Source: Deltaproteobacteria bacterium
GTDB taxonomy: Bacteria > Myxococcota > UBA796 > SXON01
NCBI GenBank assembly: GCA_947483545.1
Contig: CANKNP010000104.1
Coordinates: 1 to 14,085 of the forward strand
Direction of reading: 5' to 3'
DNA: 14,085 nucleotides
A program made the translations under genes and the position numbers. The number at the start of each line of letters is the position of its first letter. Within the stretch, counting starts at the first letter, position 1. Of this stretch, positions 7,773-14,085 are shown one piece after another. The notes under the pieces are model-generated. The model was not told where the DNA came from and did no database searches. It saw nothing but the letters and a program-made list of their open reading frames with translations.

Positions 7773-8063
7773 TCAACGCCATTGATGAGCTTCTCGCCCC
7801 CCGCCCGCCACGGCCAGCCCCGCCCTTAGCACGTACTCCCATGCCCCGGCGGTCGTTCGCAGCCCAAGACGCTCTTTCATCACCTGCAACCTCCGGTACA
7901 GTGCCGGGTCCACGCGCACGCACACGTCCTTCCGGTTCGCTGCGGCGGCGTCGTAGGTCAACGGGTTCCCGACGGCCTCGATCAGCCACGCGGGCACGGC
8001 GCCGCCCGCCGCTGGGGCCAGCTCCAGTCGCGCCAGGATCGCCGCGAGCAGCGCCGTTGGCAA
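7773..8063 (-). CDS. RHH-domain protein, 5'-truncated paralogue of the gene at 13213
   Basis: About 96 aa from TTG 8063. The C-terminal RHH unit is intact (RKDVCVRVDPALYRRLQ, then RTTAGAWEYVLRAGLA). Its protein sequence is near-identical to the 13213 protein from PTALLAAILARLE through RAGLAVA, after which the C-termini differ. In-frame similarity continues upstream (RVAAPP against RVVPP) to 8110 and stops exactly where repeat copy B begins. About 65 N-terminal residues of the paralogue are therefore missing and no good start with a ribosome binding site remains. It has no ParA neighbour. It lies 25 bp before cassette I and could be cotranscribed with it. It is either a decaying copy or a shortened regulator. 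Confidence 0.7.
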   Translation of the reverse strand: MPTALLAAILARLELAPAAGGAVPAWLIEAVGNPLTYDAAAANRKDVCVRVDPALYRRLQVMKERLGLRTTAGAWEYVLRAGLAVAGGGREAHQWR

Positions 8064-8110
8064 CTCCTCGGTGGCCCGGCGGGCATCGGTCTGCGGAGGC
8101 GCAGCAACCC

Positions 8111-8166
8111 GGGAGAGTTTCGTTTTGCGTAATCGAAGTGATCCCCGCCGTGCGGAGAACGCGAGG
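8111..8166 (+). repeat. Dispersed repeat, copy B
   Basis: Same repeat as 5665-5720, with one mismatch in the first 37 bp (CGAAG for CGAAA). Weaker similarity runs on to about 8181, ending just before the recombinase-remnant reading frame. Its left end is the exact point where similarity between the two RHH genes ends, so it marks a recombination junction. Confidence 0.85.
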
Positions 8167-8186
8167 GATCAGGTGGAGGATAGCCG

Positions 8187-9023
8187 ATGAACGCGATCAG
8201 CCCTGATGGGCAAGAGAGCCTGGCGGTTGCCGGCCTGCAGGGCGTTCGGGGGCCGTCGCTCGTCAAAAGCGGCCCTGCGACCCGGTCGGCGCTCCCACGC
8301 CCCAGGGCCGCCACCATCCGCGACGTCGGCATCGACACCAACACGCTGACCGGGCTGTTGCTACTGCGACTGCCGGGGGCGTTCGCGGACATCGAACCGT
8401 CCCTGATCCGTGAGCACGTCCTCGCGGGCGTCCGCCGCGCCCACGCGTCGGGGAAGCACTGCGGTCGCACGCGCAAGGACGTGGATCTTCGCCCGGCTCT
8501 CGCGTTGCTCAACGAGGGGCGTGGGCTCAAGGACGTGGCCCGCATCCTGAGGGTGCCGCGCGCCACCCTCCGCCGTCGGCTCGAGGAGGCGGGACGCCGG
8601 CCGGTGGAGCGGGCCGCCGCGCAGTGGGTCCAGATGGCTCGCTCGGTGAGGGGCGTCTGCCGCCTCTTTTTCGGGGTCCGCAATGCGGGTCCGGAAAGGG
8701 GTCCCGAACGAACTGCTTTCGGATCCCCAGGAGACGGGGGCCGATGCCCAACTCCATTAACCAGCGGTTCGACCTCAACGAGTGCCCGGTCGGAGGGCAC
8801 CATTGGGCTGGTCCTCCTCGCCGCGGCGGCCTCGTCGCCGACGGCCCGGCGAGCCGCACAACACATTGCCGAGTCCGCCAGGGGATGCCACCGGTCCGAC
8901 CCGCTCGCCCCCGAATCCCGCAAGGACACCTGGCACATTGCCTTGGACCGTGAGCCGCTCGGCGCGAGTTGGGCGAGAACGACGAACTCCCAGGTGGCCG
9001 AAGCTCCGCCCCGGCCGTCGTAA
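8187..9023 (+). pseudogene. Serine recombinase (resolvase/invertase) remnant lacking the catalytic domain
   Basis: The recognisable part is about residues 47-139 (8325-8603). It begins with DTNTLTGLLLLRLPGAFADIE, matching the end of the serine-recombinase catalytic domain and the long helix. It continues with SLIREHVLAGVRRAHASGK and CGRTRK, then a C-terminal helix-turn-helix (LNEGRGLKDVARILRVPRAT). The N-terminal part with the nucleophilic Ser is replaced by about 45 unrelated residues. Everything after about residue 145 looks like read-through of non-coding DNA. The ATG at 8187 has a strong GGAGG at 8175-8179, so a DNA-binding fragment might still be made. It cannot be an active recombinase as it stands. 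Confidence 0.7.
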
Positions 9024-9105
9024 CAAGAATGTCACAGATCCACGAGGAGTGCGCTATTGACGAGCCGAATAGCCGTTGGACCGGCAGGCCGAAGAGGCGT
9101 AGCGG
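8604..9105 (+). other. Stretch without a firm gene
   Basis: Downstream of the recombinase similarity there is only read-through frame and one weak small open frame at 8743. A short perfect dyad CCGCA-A-TGCGG lies near 8680, and GGGG/CCCC stems flank the AGGAG before 8743. No RNA gene was recognised. Confidence 0.4.
8743..8953 (+). CDS. Possible small protein of unknown function
   Basis: A 69-70-codon frame beginning MPNSINQRFDLNECPVGGHH, with AGGAGA about 9 nt before the ATG. A CPVGGHHW then THC pattern hints at a zinc-ribbon-like protein, but the rest is Pro/Arg/Gly-rich and could be chance in GC-rich DNA. It overlaps the recombinase read-through frame. Only weakly supported. Confidence 0.2.
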
Positions 9106-9134
9106 TTGACATCGCCCGCCCGGCGTGCGAGCTT
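9106..9134 (+). promoter_or_regulatory. Candidate promoter of cassette II
   Basis: A perfect TTGACA at 9106-9111 is followed after 17 nt by GAGCTT (9129-9134), a weak -10 that keeps the conserved second A and final T. The start would fall near 9141, about 19 nt before ATG 9160. Consensus only. Confidence 0.35.
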
Positions 9135-9159
9135 ACCGGAACCACCTAAAACTCTGCAA

Positions 9160-9573
9160 ATGGCGACTTCTTCTCAAAGAACCCTGGTATTCGCTCTGCC
9201 CACCATGCTGCTCGCGAGCAAGGGCGGCGACCAGAACTGGAGCTTCATCGACATCCCGATGGGAGACCTGGAGGATCTGGGACCGTACCTCGCCGTCATG
9301 GCGGGTCATACCGTTTCCTCCTCGAAGTCCACGAACGCGCAGTGGAAGGTGGTCTTCTGGTGGAGTGTCGATGGGAAGGTCTGGAACCCGGGCACCCCTG
9401 CGGACCTCTTCGCGGCCATCACGACTGAGGGCCAGGCGATCCAGACCGCCTTCGCCGACCCCACGAAGTTCGGTATCCACCTCAGGTTTGCTTATGGCAT
9501 CAGGGCGGGCGCGGGGTCGGGGGTCGAGACTGTCACGGCCGGCGGGTACATCGTCGCCGACCTCAAGACCTGA
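9160..9573 (+). CDS. Small beta-rich protein of unknown function, first gene of cassette II
   Basis: 137 aa from ATG 9160; the frame is open from a TTG at 9106, but that codon is the -35 box of the candidate promoter. There is no signal peptide. It is beta-rich and aromatic (WKVVFWWSVDGKVWNPG, then IHLRFAYGIRAGAGSG, then VTAGGYIVAD). It is the apparent paralogue of the 136-aa protein at 7337 in size, strand pattern and operon position. It ends 11 bp before the HExxH gene, so the two are probably cotranscribed. Role unknown; a structural, binding or inhibitor partner of the HExxH protein is the simplest inference. Confidence 0.75.
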   Translation: MATSSQRTLVFALPTMLLASKGGDQNWSFIDIPMGDLEDLGPYLAVMAGHTVSSSKSTNAQWKVVFWWSVDGKVWNPGTPADLFAAITTEGQAIQTAFADPTKFGIHLRFAYGIRAGAGSGVETVTAGGYIVADLKT

Positions 9574-9584
9574 GCGGGGCCGGC

Positions 9585-11549
9585 GTGCCCTCCCGTCCAA
9601 AGGCCTTGGGCTCGTGTACTTGCGCTGGCGGCGGATCTGCCTCCCAGCTACTAAATCTGAACGGCGGATTCGGCGGTGGCGCGTTGTTGCCTCGGCCGCC
9701 GGTGCTGGGGGGGGCGGTGCGGTCCACGGCAGAGGGCTGTGGATGCGGCGCGGCGACGGCCGTAGCTGCTCCCGGACGAAAGCTGGCCCCCGAGGCGTTG
9801 GACTCGTCCATTTTCAGCGGCCGAGGGATCGCCCGTGCGACACCGGAGGCAACGGCGGGCGCAGTTGCTCGCCGCAACTTGGCGAAAGCGCGCGTTGATG
9901 TGGTCGGGCCTACCGATCGGGTCAGCGCTACGACCAACAAGGTGTTGAGTTCAACCTCTGCCCTGCGATCACCCCTGACCGGGATTTCGGAGGAGGCGGC
10001 TGCGGCGCTGAGCAGCAAATCGATCTTCTCTACCCCGACGGGGTCAGCCGCCTCTGGCTCGCGGTTTGATGGCGTTTACGCGCCGTTCGCTCCCACGCGC
10101 CGGATTCCCGGCCTCGCCGCATCGCTCCAAACGCTCACCGGTGCGCACGACTTCGGGCCGTCCTCTATGGTCCAGCGGCTTGCCGGTCGAGGGCGTCTGG
10201 CCACCGGGAAGGGCGTACTTTCCGCCGGCCGCGGGCTTCCTTCTTCGATGTCTTCGGGTTTTCGCGCAGGATCGTTGGTCGGGTCCCGAGGGATGCCCGC
10301 GGCAGGCCGGCTGTCGAGCGGGATTGCGCCCTTCGCACCCGCGGGAATGGCACGCGTGCTTGGACGGTCCTCGGGCGGGTCCGCCCATTACCTCACTATT
10401 CCCGAAAGCTGTACGCAGCCGCCGCTAACCGTAAACGTGCTGAATTTGACGGACTTGGCTGGAATCTGCACCGTGAACCTCGGGTACAGCCCTGACTGGG
10501 ATTTTGGTGACTACGACGGCTTCTTGAAGGCCTCGCTCCCACACGGCTACACTCCCTCGATCTCCGGCGAGCAGATGCTTGACTACTGCCTGCCCGACTG
10601 GTCCCGGGATGTGAAGTCTGTTGGCGACGATGTGTGGCACTGGGCGGACGATGTCATCCTTGACTTCAGCACAGTCACACAACCGCAATGGACCGCGCCC
10701 GGGCTCTTCTGGAACGACGAGGAGTACTCGCGCGGGTACTTTTACTACGCACTGCGTTACGCCCTTGTGACCCTCTACACCTACGCAGAACTCGGTGACA
10801 ACCCTTCTCGCATGGCGTCTGCGTGCAGCATGAGTGCCAGCACGGTCCGGAAGGCCCGTGAGGTGCCGAACATCCGGGTGATCCCATTTAGCACCTCCAG
10901 CGCAAGCAATCTCAAGATCACTGTGAATTCTGACTACGAGGTCGAGCTTAACAGGACGTACGGCAGCCCGCAGGCGTTCACGCCAAACTACACGATCTAC
11001 CTCGGCGACCAGATGCAGTGCGAGGCTGCCCTGGCCGACTACTACTTCTGGCAAGCTACGCGGCTGTATAGCCACGCTGTGGAGACGGGTGGTGACCTGT
11101 GGTATGCGTGGGTGGCCATGAATTGTGCTCGGGCGGCCCTCTCCGAACTTGTTGAGATGGCCGGGAGCATTTTGCACGAGTACGCGCACTGGGCGGGTAA
11201 CCCCAAGACCTTGTGGGAGTGCTCTGTTCTGGGCGCGAAGTTGGACTGCTGCCACTACGTACTCGAATATTACTTTCGGAATCGAATGTGGGCGAAACAT
11301 GGGCTTGTTCCAAGCCTCGGCGTGAACGGCGCTTCCAACTCCACCTATCCTGCGACTAGGTATAGCTCGTCTTCTGGTTGGTCGAATACCCTTGGCGGAC
11401 TTGACAATAACTGCACGAACACCGGCATGCAGGTCACCGGCTCTCACGACAATGTCTTCAATGTCGGGCAGCCGCTGTCCATCTCTTGGAAGATCCCGAG
11501 TTCGTGTTCCACCGGCAGCGACAGCGGGTCAGATTCATTCAACGACTAA
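9585..11549 (+). CDS. Large HExxH putative metalloprotease-like protein, cassette II
   Basis: 654 aa from GTG 9585. No signal peptide. Short Cys motifs open the protein (GSCTC at 9-13, EGCGCG at 50-55). A Gly/Ala/Ser/Arg-rich low-complexity linker follows to about residue 265, then a compact, aromatic, Cys-containing domain. The zinc signature HEYAH is at 531-535 (EMAGSILHEYAHWAGN), followed by CCHYVLEYYFRNRMWAKHG, where His572 could be a further ligand. It shares with the 6299 protein the ExCGCG motif, an FYYA segment, the HExxH helix and a Y/F-F-x-R...A-x-HG element after it, so I judge them paralogues. The C-terminal tail is Ser/Gly/Asp-rich. Proteolysis is inferred; the long disordered linker and lack of a signal leave the export route unclear. 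Confidence 0.78.
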   Translation: MPSRPKALGSCTCAGGGSASQLLNLNGGFGGGALLPRPPVLGGAVRSTAEGCGCGAATAVAAPGRKLAPEALDSSIFSGRGIARATPEATAGAVARRNLAKARVDVVGPTDRVSATTNKVLSSTSALRSPLTGISEEAAAALSSKSIFSTPTGSAASGSRFDGVYAPFAPTRRIPGLAASLQTLTGAHDFGPSSMVQRLAGRGRLATGKGVLSAGRGLPSSMSSGFRAGSLVGSRGMPAAGRLSSGIAPFAPAGMARVLGRSSGGSAHYLTIPESCTQPPLTVNVLNLTDLAGICTVNLGYSPDWDFGDYDGFLKASLPHGYTPSISGEQMLDYCLPDWSRDVKSVGDDVWHWADDVILDFSTVTQPQWTAPGLFWNDEEYSRGYFYYALRYALVTLYTYAELGDNPSRMASACSMSASTVRKAREVPNIRVIPFSTSSASNLKITVNSDYEVELNRTYGSPQAFTPNYTIYLGDQMQCEAALADYYFWQATRLYSHAVETGGDLWYAWVAMNCARAALSELVEMAGSILHEYAHWAGNPKTLWECSVLGAKLDCCHYVLEYYFRNRMWAKHGLVPSLGVNGASNSTYPATRYSSSSGWSNTLGGLDNNCTNTGMQVTGSHDNVFNVGQPLSISWKIPSSCSTGSDSGSDSFND

Positions 11550-11559
11550 CGGAGGCGCG

Positions 11560-11880
11560 ATGCTTTGGGTCTTGCTCCTCTTTTCATGCGCGACACCCGT
11601 CGGCGGTGAACGCCTTTGCCCCTGGCTCGCGGATGAGGCGGGCGCGTGTCAGGAGAATAGCGCAGGAGCCGGCTGCATCGCGGTCTCGTGCTCGCTCGAC
11701 CCTATCTTTGACGCGTGCTCGACAGGAACCTACATGGAGGTCGTCACGAGCGAGTTTGCCTTGGCGGATGCCGAGGAAGCATGCACCGGCGCGTACGACT
11801 GGTTCAACGAGCCGACGGTCGAATGCGAAGGGCCGACCACTCAACGTATCGTGGCGTGTGCCGAACAGAAGCGAAAGTGA
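11560..11880 (+). CDS. Cys-rich small lipoprotein, third gene of cassette II
   Basis: 106 aa from ATG 11560, with GGAGG 4 nt upstream and 10 bp after the HExxH stop. The signal peptide is MLWVLLLFSC with lipidated Cys10. The mature part has about eight Cys (ERLCPW, GACQ, GCIAVSCS, DACSTG, EACTG, VECEG, VACAE). An overlapping longer frame beginning at 11392 runs inside the HExxH gene and is rejected as a start. It occupies the same place as the lipoprotein at 5934. Confidence 0.8.
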   Translation: MLWVLLLFSCATPVGGERLCPWLADEAGACQENSAGAGCIAVSCSLDPIFDACSTGTYMEVVTSEFALADAEEACTGAYDWFNEPTVECEGPTTQRIVACAEQKRK

Positions 11881-11915
11881 GGTTTGAACGGTCAAGACTT
11901 GCGAGGAGGGGGGGC

Positions 11916-12605
11916 ATGAGACTATTCGGTAGCCGAACCGCGGCGTGCGCCGGTGCCCTTTGCACGATAGCCGTAGGCTGTGCTAGGGGTAGAGACTCGA
12001 ATGGCGCAGTCGAGGACAGTGGATCGATCGGGGAGGTTCTGGTGGAGGTTCACTTGCTCGACCTCGACGGGGCGCCGGTGGAGGGGGCCCAGGTGGGCAC
12101 CGAGGCCGGGGCGACGGTATCGACCGACGCAGTCGGGGAGGGCGTAGTTGCTGTTGACTCCCATTCAGAGGTGCTGCTCAGCGTGGTCCAGCGGGACGGG
12201 CCGGCACTCGTGACCACTCTTGCGGCCGAGGACGCCGACCTCGAAGTGGAGATCCCCGTTCCGTCGGAGGCGGAGAGCAGAATGCTAACCGCCCTTGTTG
12301 GAGTCCAGTGGGATGAGGACAAAGGCCTTGTGCTGTTCAACGTCGGCGGCGTGGAGGGCGTGGTCGTAAGCGGCCCGGGGACTGGGCCGTTCTACATCGA
12401 TGAGGGAGGGTTGCCCGTCACCGGCGCCACTTCAACTTCGGAGATGGGGACTGGGTTTTTTGTGAATGCCCCCGTGGGCACGCAAGAGTTGACGTTTTCC
12501 GAGGCGTGCATGACTACTGCGTTGAGCTGGTCACCCGATGCGGATGGTGCCTTTCCCGTTCCTTCGATGGCGGCGGCGGTTTCATTTATCTCCGTGGGGT
12601 GCTAG
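11916..12605 (+). CDS. Lipoprotein with carboxypeptidase-regulatory-like domain
   Basis: 229 aa from ATG 11916, preceded by a strong GAGGAGG at 11903-11909. The signal peptide ends in a lipobox (TIAVGC). Residues about 40-110 form a beta-sandwich of carboxypeptidase-regulatory type (VEVHLLDLDGAPVEGAQVGT, TDAVGEGVVAV). A second beta part follows (LVGVQWDEDKGLVLFNVGG, FFVNAPVGTQELTF). This is a common build among Myxococcota surface lipoproteins. It lies 35 bp after the Cys-rich lipoprotein and is the last gene of the operon; cassette I has no counterpart. Confidence 0.82.
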   Translation: MRLFGSRTAACAGALCTIAVGCARGRDSNGAVEDSGSIGEVLVEVHLLDLDGAPVEGAQVGTEAGATVSTDAVGEGVVAVDSHSEVLLSVVQRDGPALVTTLAAEDADLEVEIPVPSEAESRMLTALVGVQWDEDKGLVLFNVGGVEGVVVSGPGTGPFYIDEGGLPVTGATSTSEMGTGFFVNAPVGTQELTFSEACMTTALSWSPDADGAFPVPSMAAAVSFISVGC

Positions 12606-13212
12606 ATAGCAGCGCCGGTGGGTCAGTTGGGGAGGCTTGTCCCGGGCTTGTCCACCGGTGCGAGGTTGTGGCCTCCCGCCGTACTGCCAGAGACGAGGAT
12701 GCCGCTTCCCGGACGCGCGTACTTAGTTTTTTGGAGCGCCGGCGGCGACTGCTACCGCAGAGAGGGCCGCGGCCGGCTCGGTCGCGCGCTCGGGCCCGGG
12801 CCAGGATTGCGCCCAGCCCCGGTCTCCGTCAGCAAATCCGCGTCCGCGGGCCAGAGTCCGCGAGCCTGCGCGATCCGGCCGCCAGCCGGCTCCGCGCCGA
12901 CGTGCCAGGTAGCGAATCGGGTGTGTGGAGCCGATCGGGTGTCTGCCTCGCGTGGTCAGGTGGGGGGCGTCGCCTCCACCGGCTGACTCACATGCTTCAA
13001 CGCCAGTATATTCTCCGTCGAGCACACATCCGGATCGAGCGCAGAAGTTCTATAAGCGTTCGCCCATCCCGAGATCCGGGATCAGCGCGTCGCCATCCTC
13101 GCCCTCGATATCCCCACTTCTCGCACCTCAACCCCGGGCAAGTCCCGACCACGGGCCGGAGGCGTCGGGCACCAGGGGATGCCGGCAAGCACAAAACGAT
13201 GGTTCCACTGCA
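12606..13212. other. Non-coding gap between convergent operons
   Basis: The plus-strand operon ends at 12605 and the minus-strand RHH gene ends at 13213, so a bidirectional terminator would be expected. I see an inverted repeat CCGGTGG (12615-12621) / CCACCGG (12652-12658) with a 30-nt loop and a tighter hairpin ATCCCG-AGATC-CGGGAT at 13066-13082. Neither has a T-tract. The open frames here are Arg/Pro-rich and show no family resemblance. Confidence 0.45.
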
Positions 13213-13734
13213 CTACCCCCCAACCCCGCGCTCCGCCACCGCCAGCCCCGCCCTCAGCACGTACTCCCACGCCCCCGCTGTCGTCCGCAGCCCGAGCCGC
13301 TCTTTCATCGCTTGCAACCTACGGTACAGCGCCGGCTCGACCCGCACGCACACGTCTTTCCGGTTCGCCGCCGCAGCATCGTAGGTCAGCGGGTTCCCGA
13401 TGGCGTCGATCAGCCACGCGGGCACGCCGCCCGGTGTGGCTGGGGCCATCTCCAAGCGCGCGAGGATCGCGGCGAGCAGCGCCGTTGGCACTTCCTGCGT
13501 GCCCGCGGGCACCTCTCCGGTGGCTCGGGGCGGCACCACTCGCGGAAGCGAGGCAACGCGCGGCCGGGCGCGCTGGGCCTCGGTGCCCTCCTCCACTACG
13601 GGCACGACCTCGGCCTGCGCGACGGTGCCCACGGTCACACCCTCCCACGCCACCGGCCCCGCCGCCCAGAGCGTCCCCGCCCCGCGGCGCTCCGCCGCAT
13701 CGGCCTCGGCGCGCGCGCGGACGGGATCAAGCAC
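13213..13734 (-). CDS. RHH-domain protein, probable partition (centromere-binding) partner of ParA
   Basis: 173 aa from GTG 13734. Residues 1-82 are a variable Ala/Val/Glu/Arg-rich arm. PTALLAAILARLE begins at 83. Residues about 126-166 form a ribbon-helix-helix (DVCVRVEPALYRRLQ, then RTTAGAWEYVLRAGLA). The start overlaps the stop of the ParA-like gene by 8 bp, a coupled ATPase/DNA-binder pair as in type Ib partition systems. A close paralogue, shortened at its 5' end, lies at 7773. A role as regulator rather than centromere binder is possible; I see no parS-like iterons in the window. Confidence 0.75.
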   Translation of the reverse strand: MLDPVRARAEADAAERRGAGTLWAAGPVAWEGVTVGTVAQAEVVPVVEEGTEAQRARPRVASLPRVVPPRATGEVPAGTQEVPTALLAAILARLEMAPATPGGVPAWLIDAIGNPLTYDAAAANRKDVCVRVEPALYRRLQAMKERLGLRTTAGAWEYVLRAGLAVAERGVGG

Positions 13735-14085
13735 CGCTGTCCCAGCCGGGGATGTGGACGGCGGACGCGGCAGCGGCCGCGAGCGGCGGCAGCGTCGTGT
13801 CGGGCCGGATGCGCGCCCATGCCGCGCCCGCCAGCGACTCGACGCCTTGGATGAACTCGCGCGTTGGGCCGCGTCTCGGCAGCGTCCAGACGGACTGGCC
13901 GCGGTTCAGCGCCTCGCGGACCTCGTCGGTGCGCGGCAGCGGGCCGGGGAGGTAGGAACCGCCGGCATGGTTCGATGCATCGTGGATCGTCGTCGCGTCG
14001 CGCTCCCACTCCTTCCTCGGGACGGCGTCGATGCGGACGAGCACCACGTCGGTGTTCGCGGGCGTGGCGCGCAGCATCCGGATCA
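13727..14085 (-). CDS. ParA-like ATPase, C-terminal fragment (runs off right edge)
   Basis: About 119 codons are visible from the edge to TGA 13727. The frame is open beyond an internal ATG at 14077, so the gene very likely begins outside the window. The segment matches the C-terminal half of ParA/MinD-type ATPases: a hydrophobic strand ending in a basic/Asp pair (DVVLVRIDAVPRKEW), then a PLPRTDEVREALNRGQSVW segment, where ParA proteins place the contact loop before the last helix (EFIQGVESLAGAAW). The Walker motifs are not in view. Assignment rests on this pattern and on the overlapping RHH gene. Confidence 0.6.
   Translation of the reverse strand, partial: IRMLRATPANTDVVLVRIDAVPRKEWERDATTIHDASNHAGGSYLPGPLPRTDEVREALNRGQSVWTLPRRGPTREFIQGVESLAGAAWARIRPDTTLPPLAAAAASAVHIPGWDSGA

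Noticed and set aside
5665..8166. The two dispersed repeats as a CRISPR array or integron attC sites
   Set aside because: There are only two copies 2.4 kb apart with no regular spacers, and the ends lack the attC R'/R'' core triplets.
7982..8938. Minus-strand open frame of about 318 codons
   Set aside because: It crosses the repeat, the RHH gene in another frame and the recombinase similarity on the opposite strand; Arg/Ser/Pro-rich with no motif.
13066..13082. Hairpin ATCCCG-AGATC-CGGGAT as a terminator
   Set aside because: Only a 6-bp stem and no T-tract on either strand, so it is mentioned in the gap entry but not called a terminator.
12506..13854. Several long overlapping frames on both strands around 12.5-13.9 kb
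   Set aside because: Arg/Pro/Ala-rich and mutually overlapping; on the plus strand they run antisense to the RHH and ParA-like genes. No start with a ribosome binding site and no recognisable family.

Overview
The window is GC-rich, gene-dense DNA that most resembles a member of the Myxococcota (former Deltaproteobacteria). The clearest taxonomic sign is the large beta-helix protein at 2277-4685, which ends in a MopE-type Asp/Cys metal-binding repeat and a MYXO-CTERM-like tail (Cys, hydrophobic segment, Arg cluster). Several short lipoproteins with carboxypeptidase-regulatory or Ig-like folds fit the same assignment.

Layout. (i) 1-4685, minus strand: a secreted Pmp-like beta-helix protein, then a lipoprotein, then the N-terminal 431 codons of a TonB-dependent receptor that runs off the left edge; receptor and lipoprotein overlap by 4 bp. 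(ii) 4738-5446, minus strand: a PIN-toxin/RHH-antitoxin pair with a recognisable promoter and operator-like dyad. (iii) 5447-9105: a mosaic accessory region. It holds two direct copies of a dispersed repeat (5665 and 8111) bracketing a minus-strand three-gene cassette (small beta-rich protein, HExxH protein, Cys-rich lipoprotein) and a 5'-truncated RHH gene. Next to the second repeat lies a serine-recombinase remnant without its catalytic domain. (iv) 9106-12605, plus strand: a second, divergent cassette with the same gene order plus one extra lipoprotein. (v) 12606-13212: no convincing gene, between convergent operons. (vi) 13213-14085, minus strand: an apparent partition-type pair, the C-terminal part of a ParA-like ATPase overlapping an RHH gene that is a close paralogue of the truncated copy at 7773.

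Main discovery candidate: two paralogous operons (7747 down to 5934; 9160 up to 11880/12605) that each encode a ~136-aa beta-rich protein, a larger Cys-motif protein with a HExxH zinc-protease signature and no signal peptide, and a ~105-120-aa Cys-rich lipoprotein. I do not recognise the family. A shared GSCxC element lies just upstream of any usable start in the first HExxH gene and in frame with it, which suggests a one-base frameshift at that gene's 5' end. The repeat/RHH/recombinase arrangement suggests the first cassette was moved or rearranged as a unit. Functions beyond the motifs named are inference.
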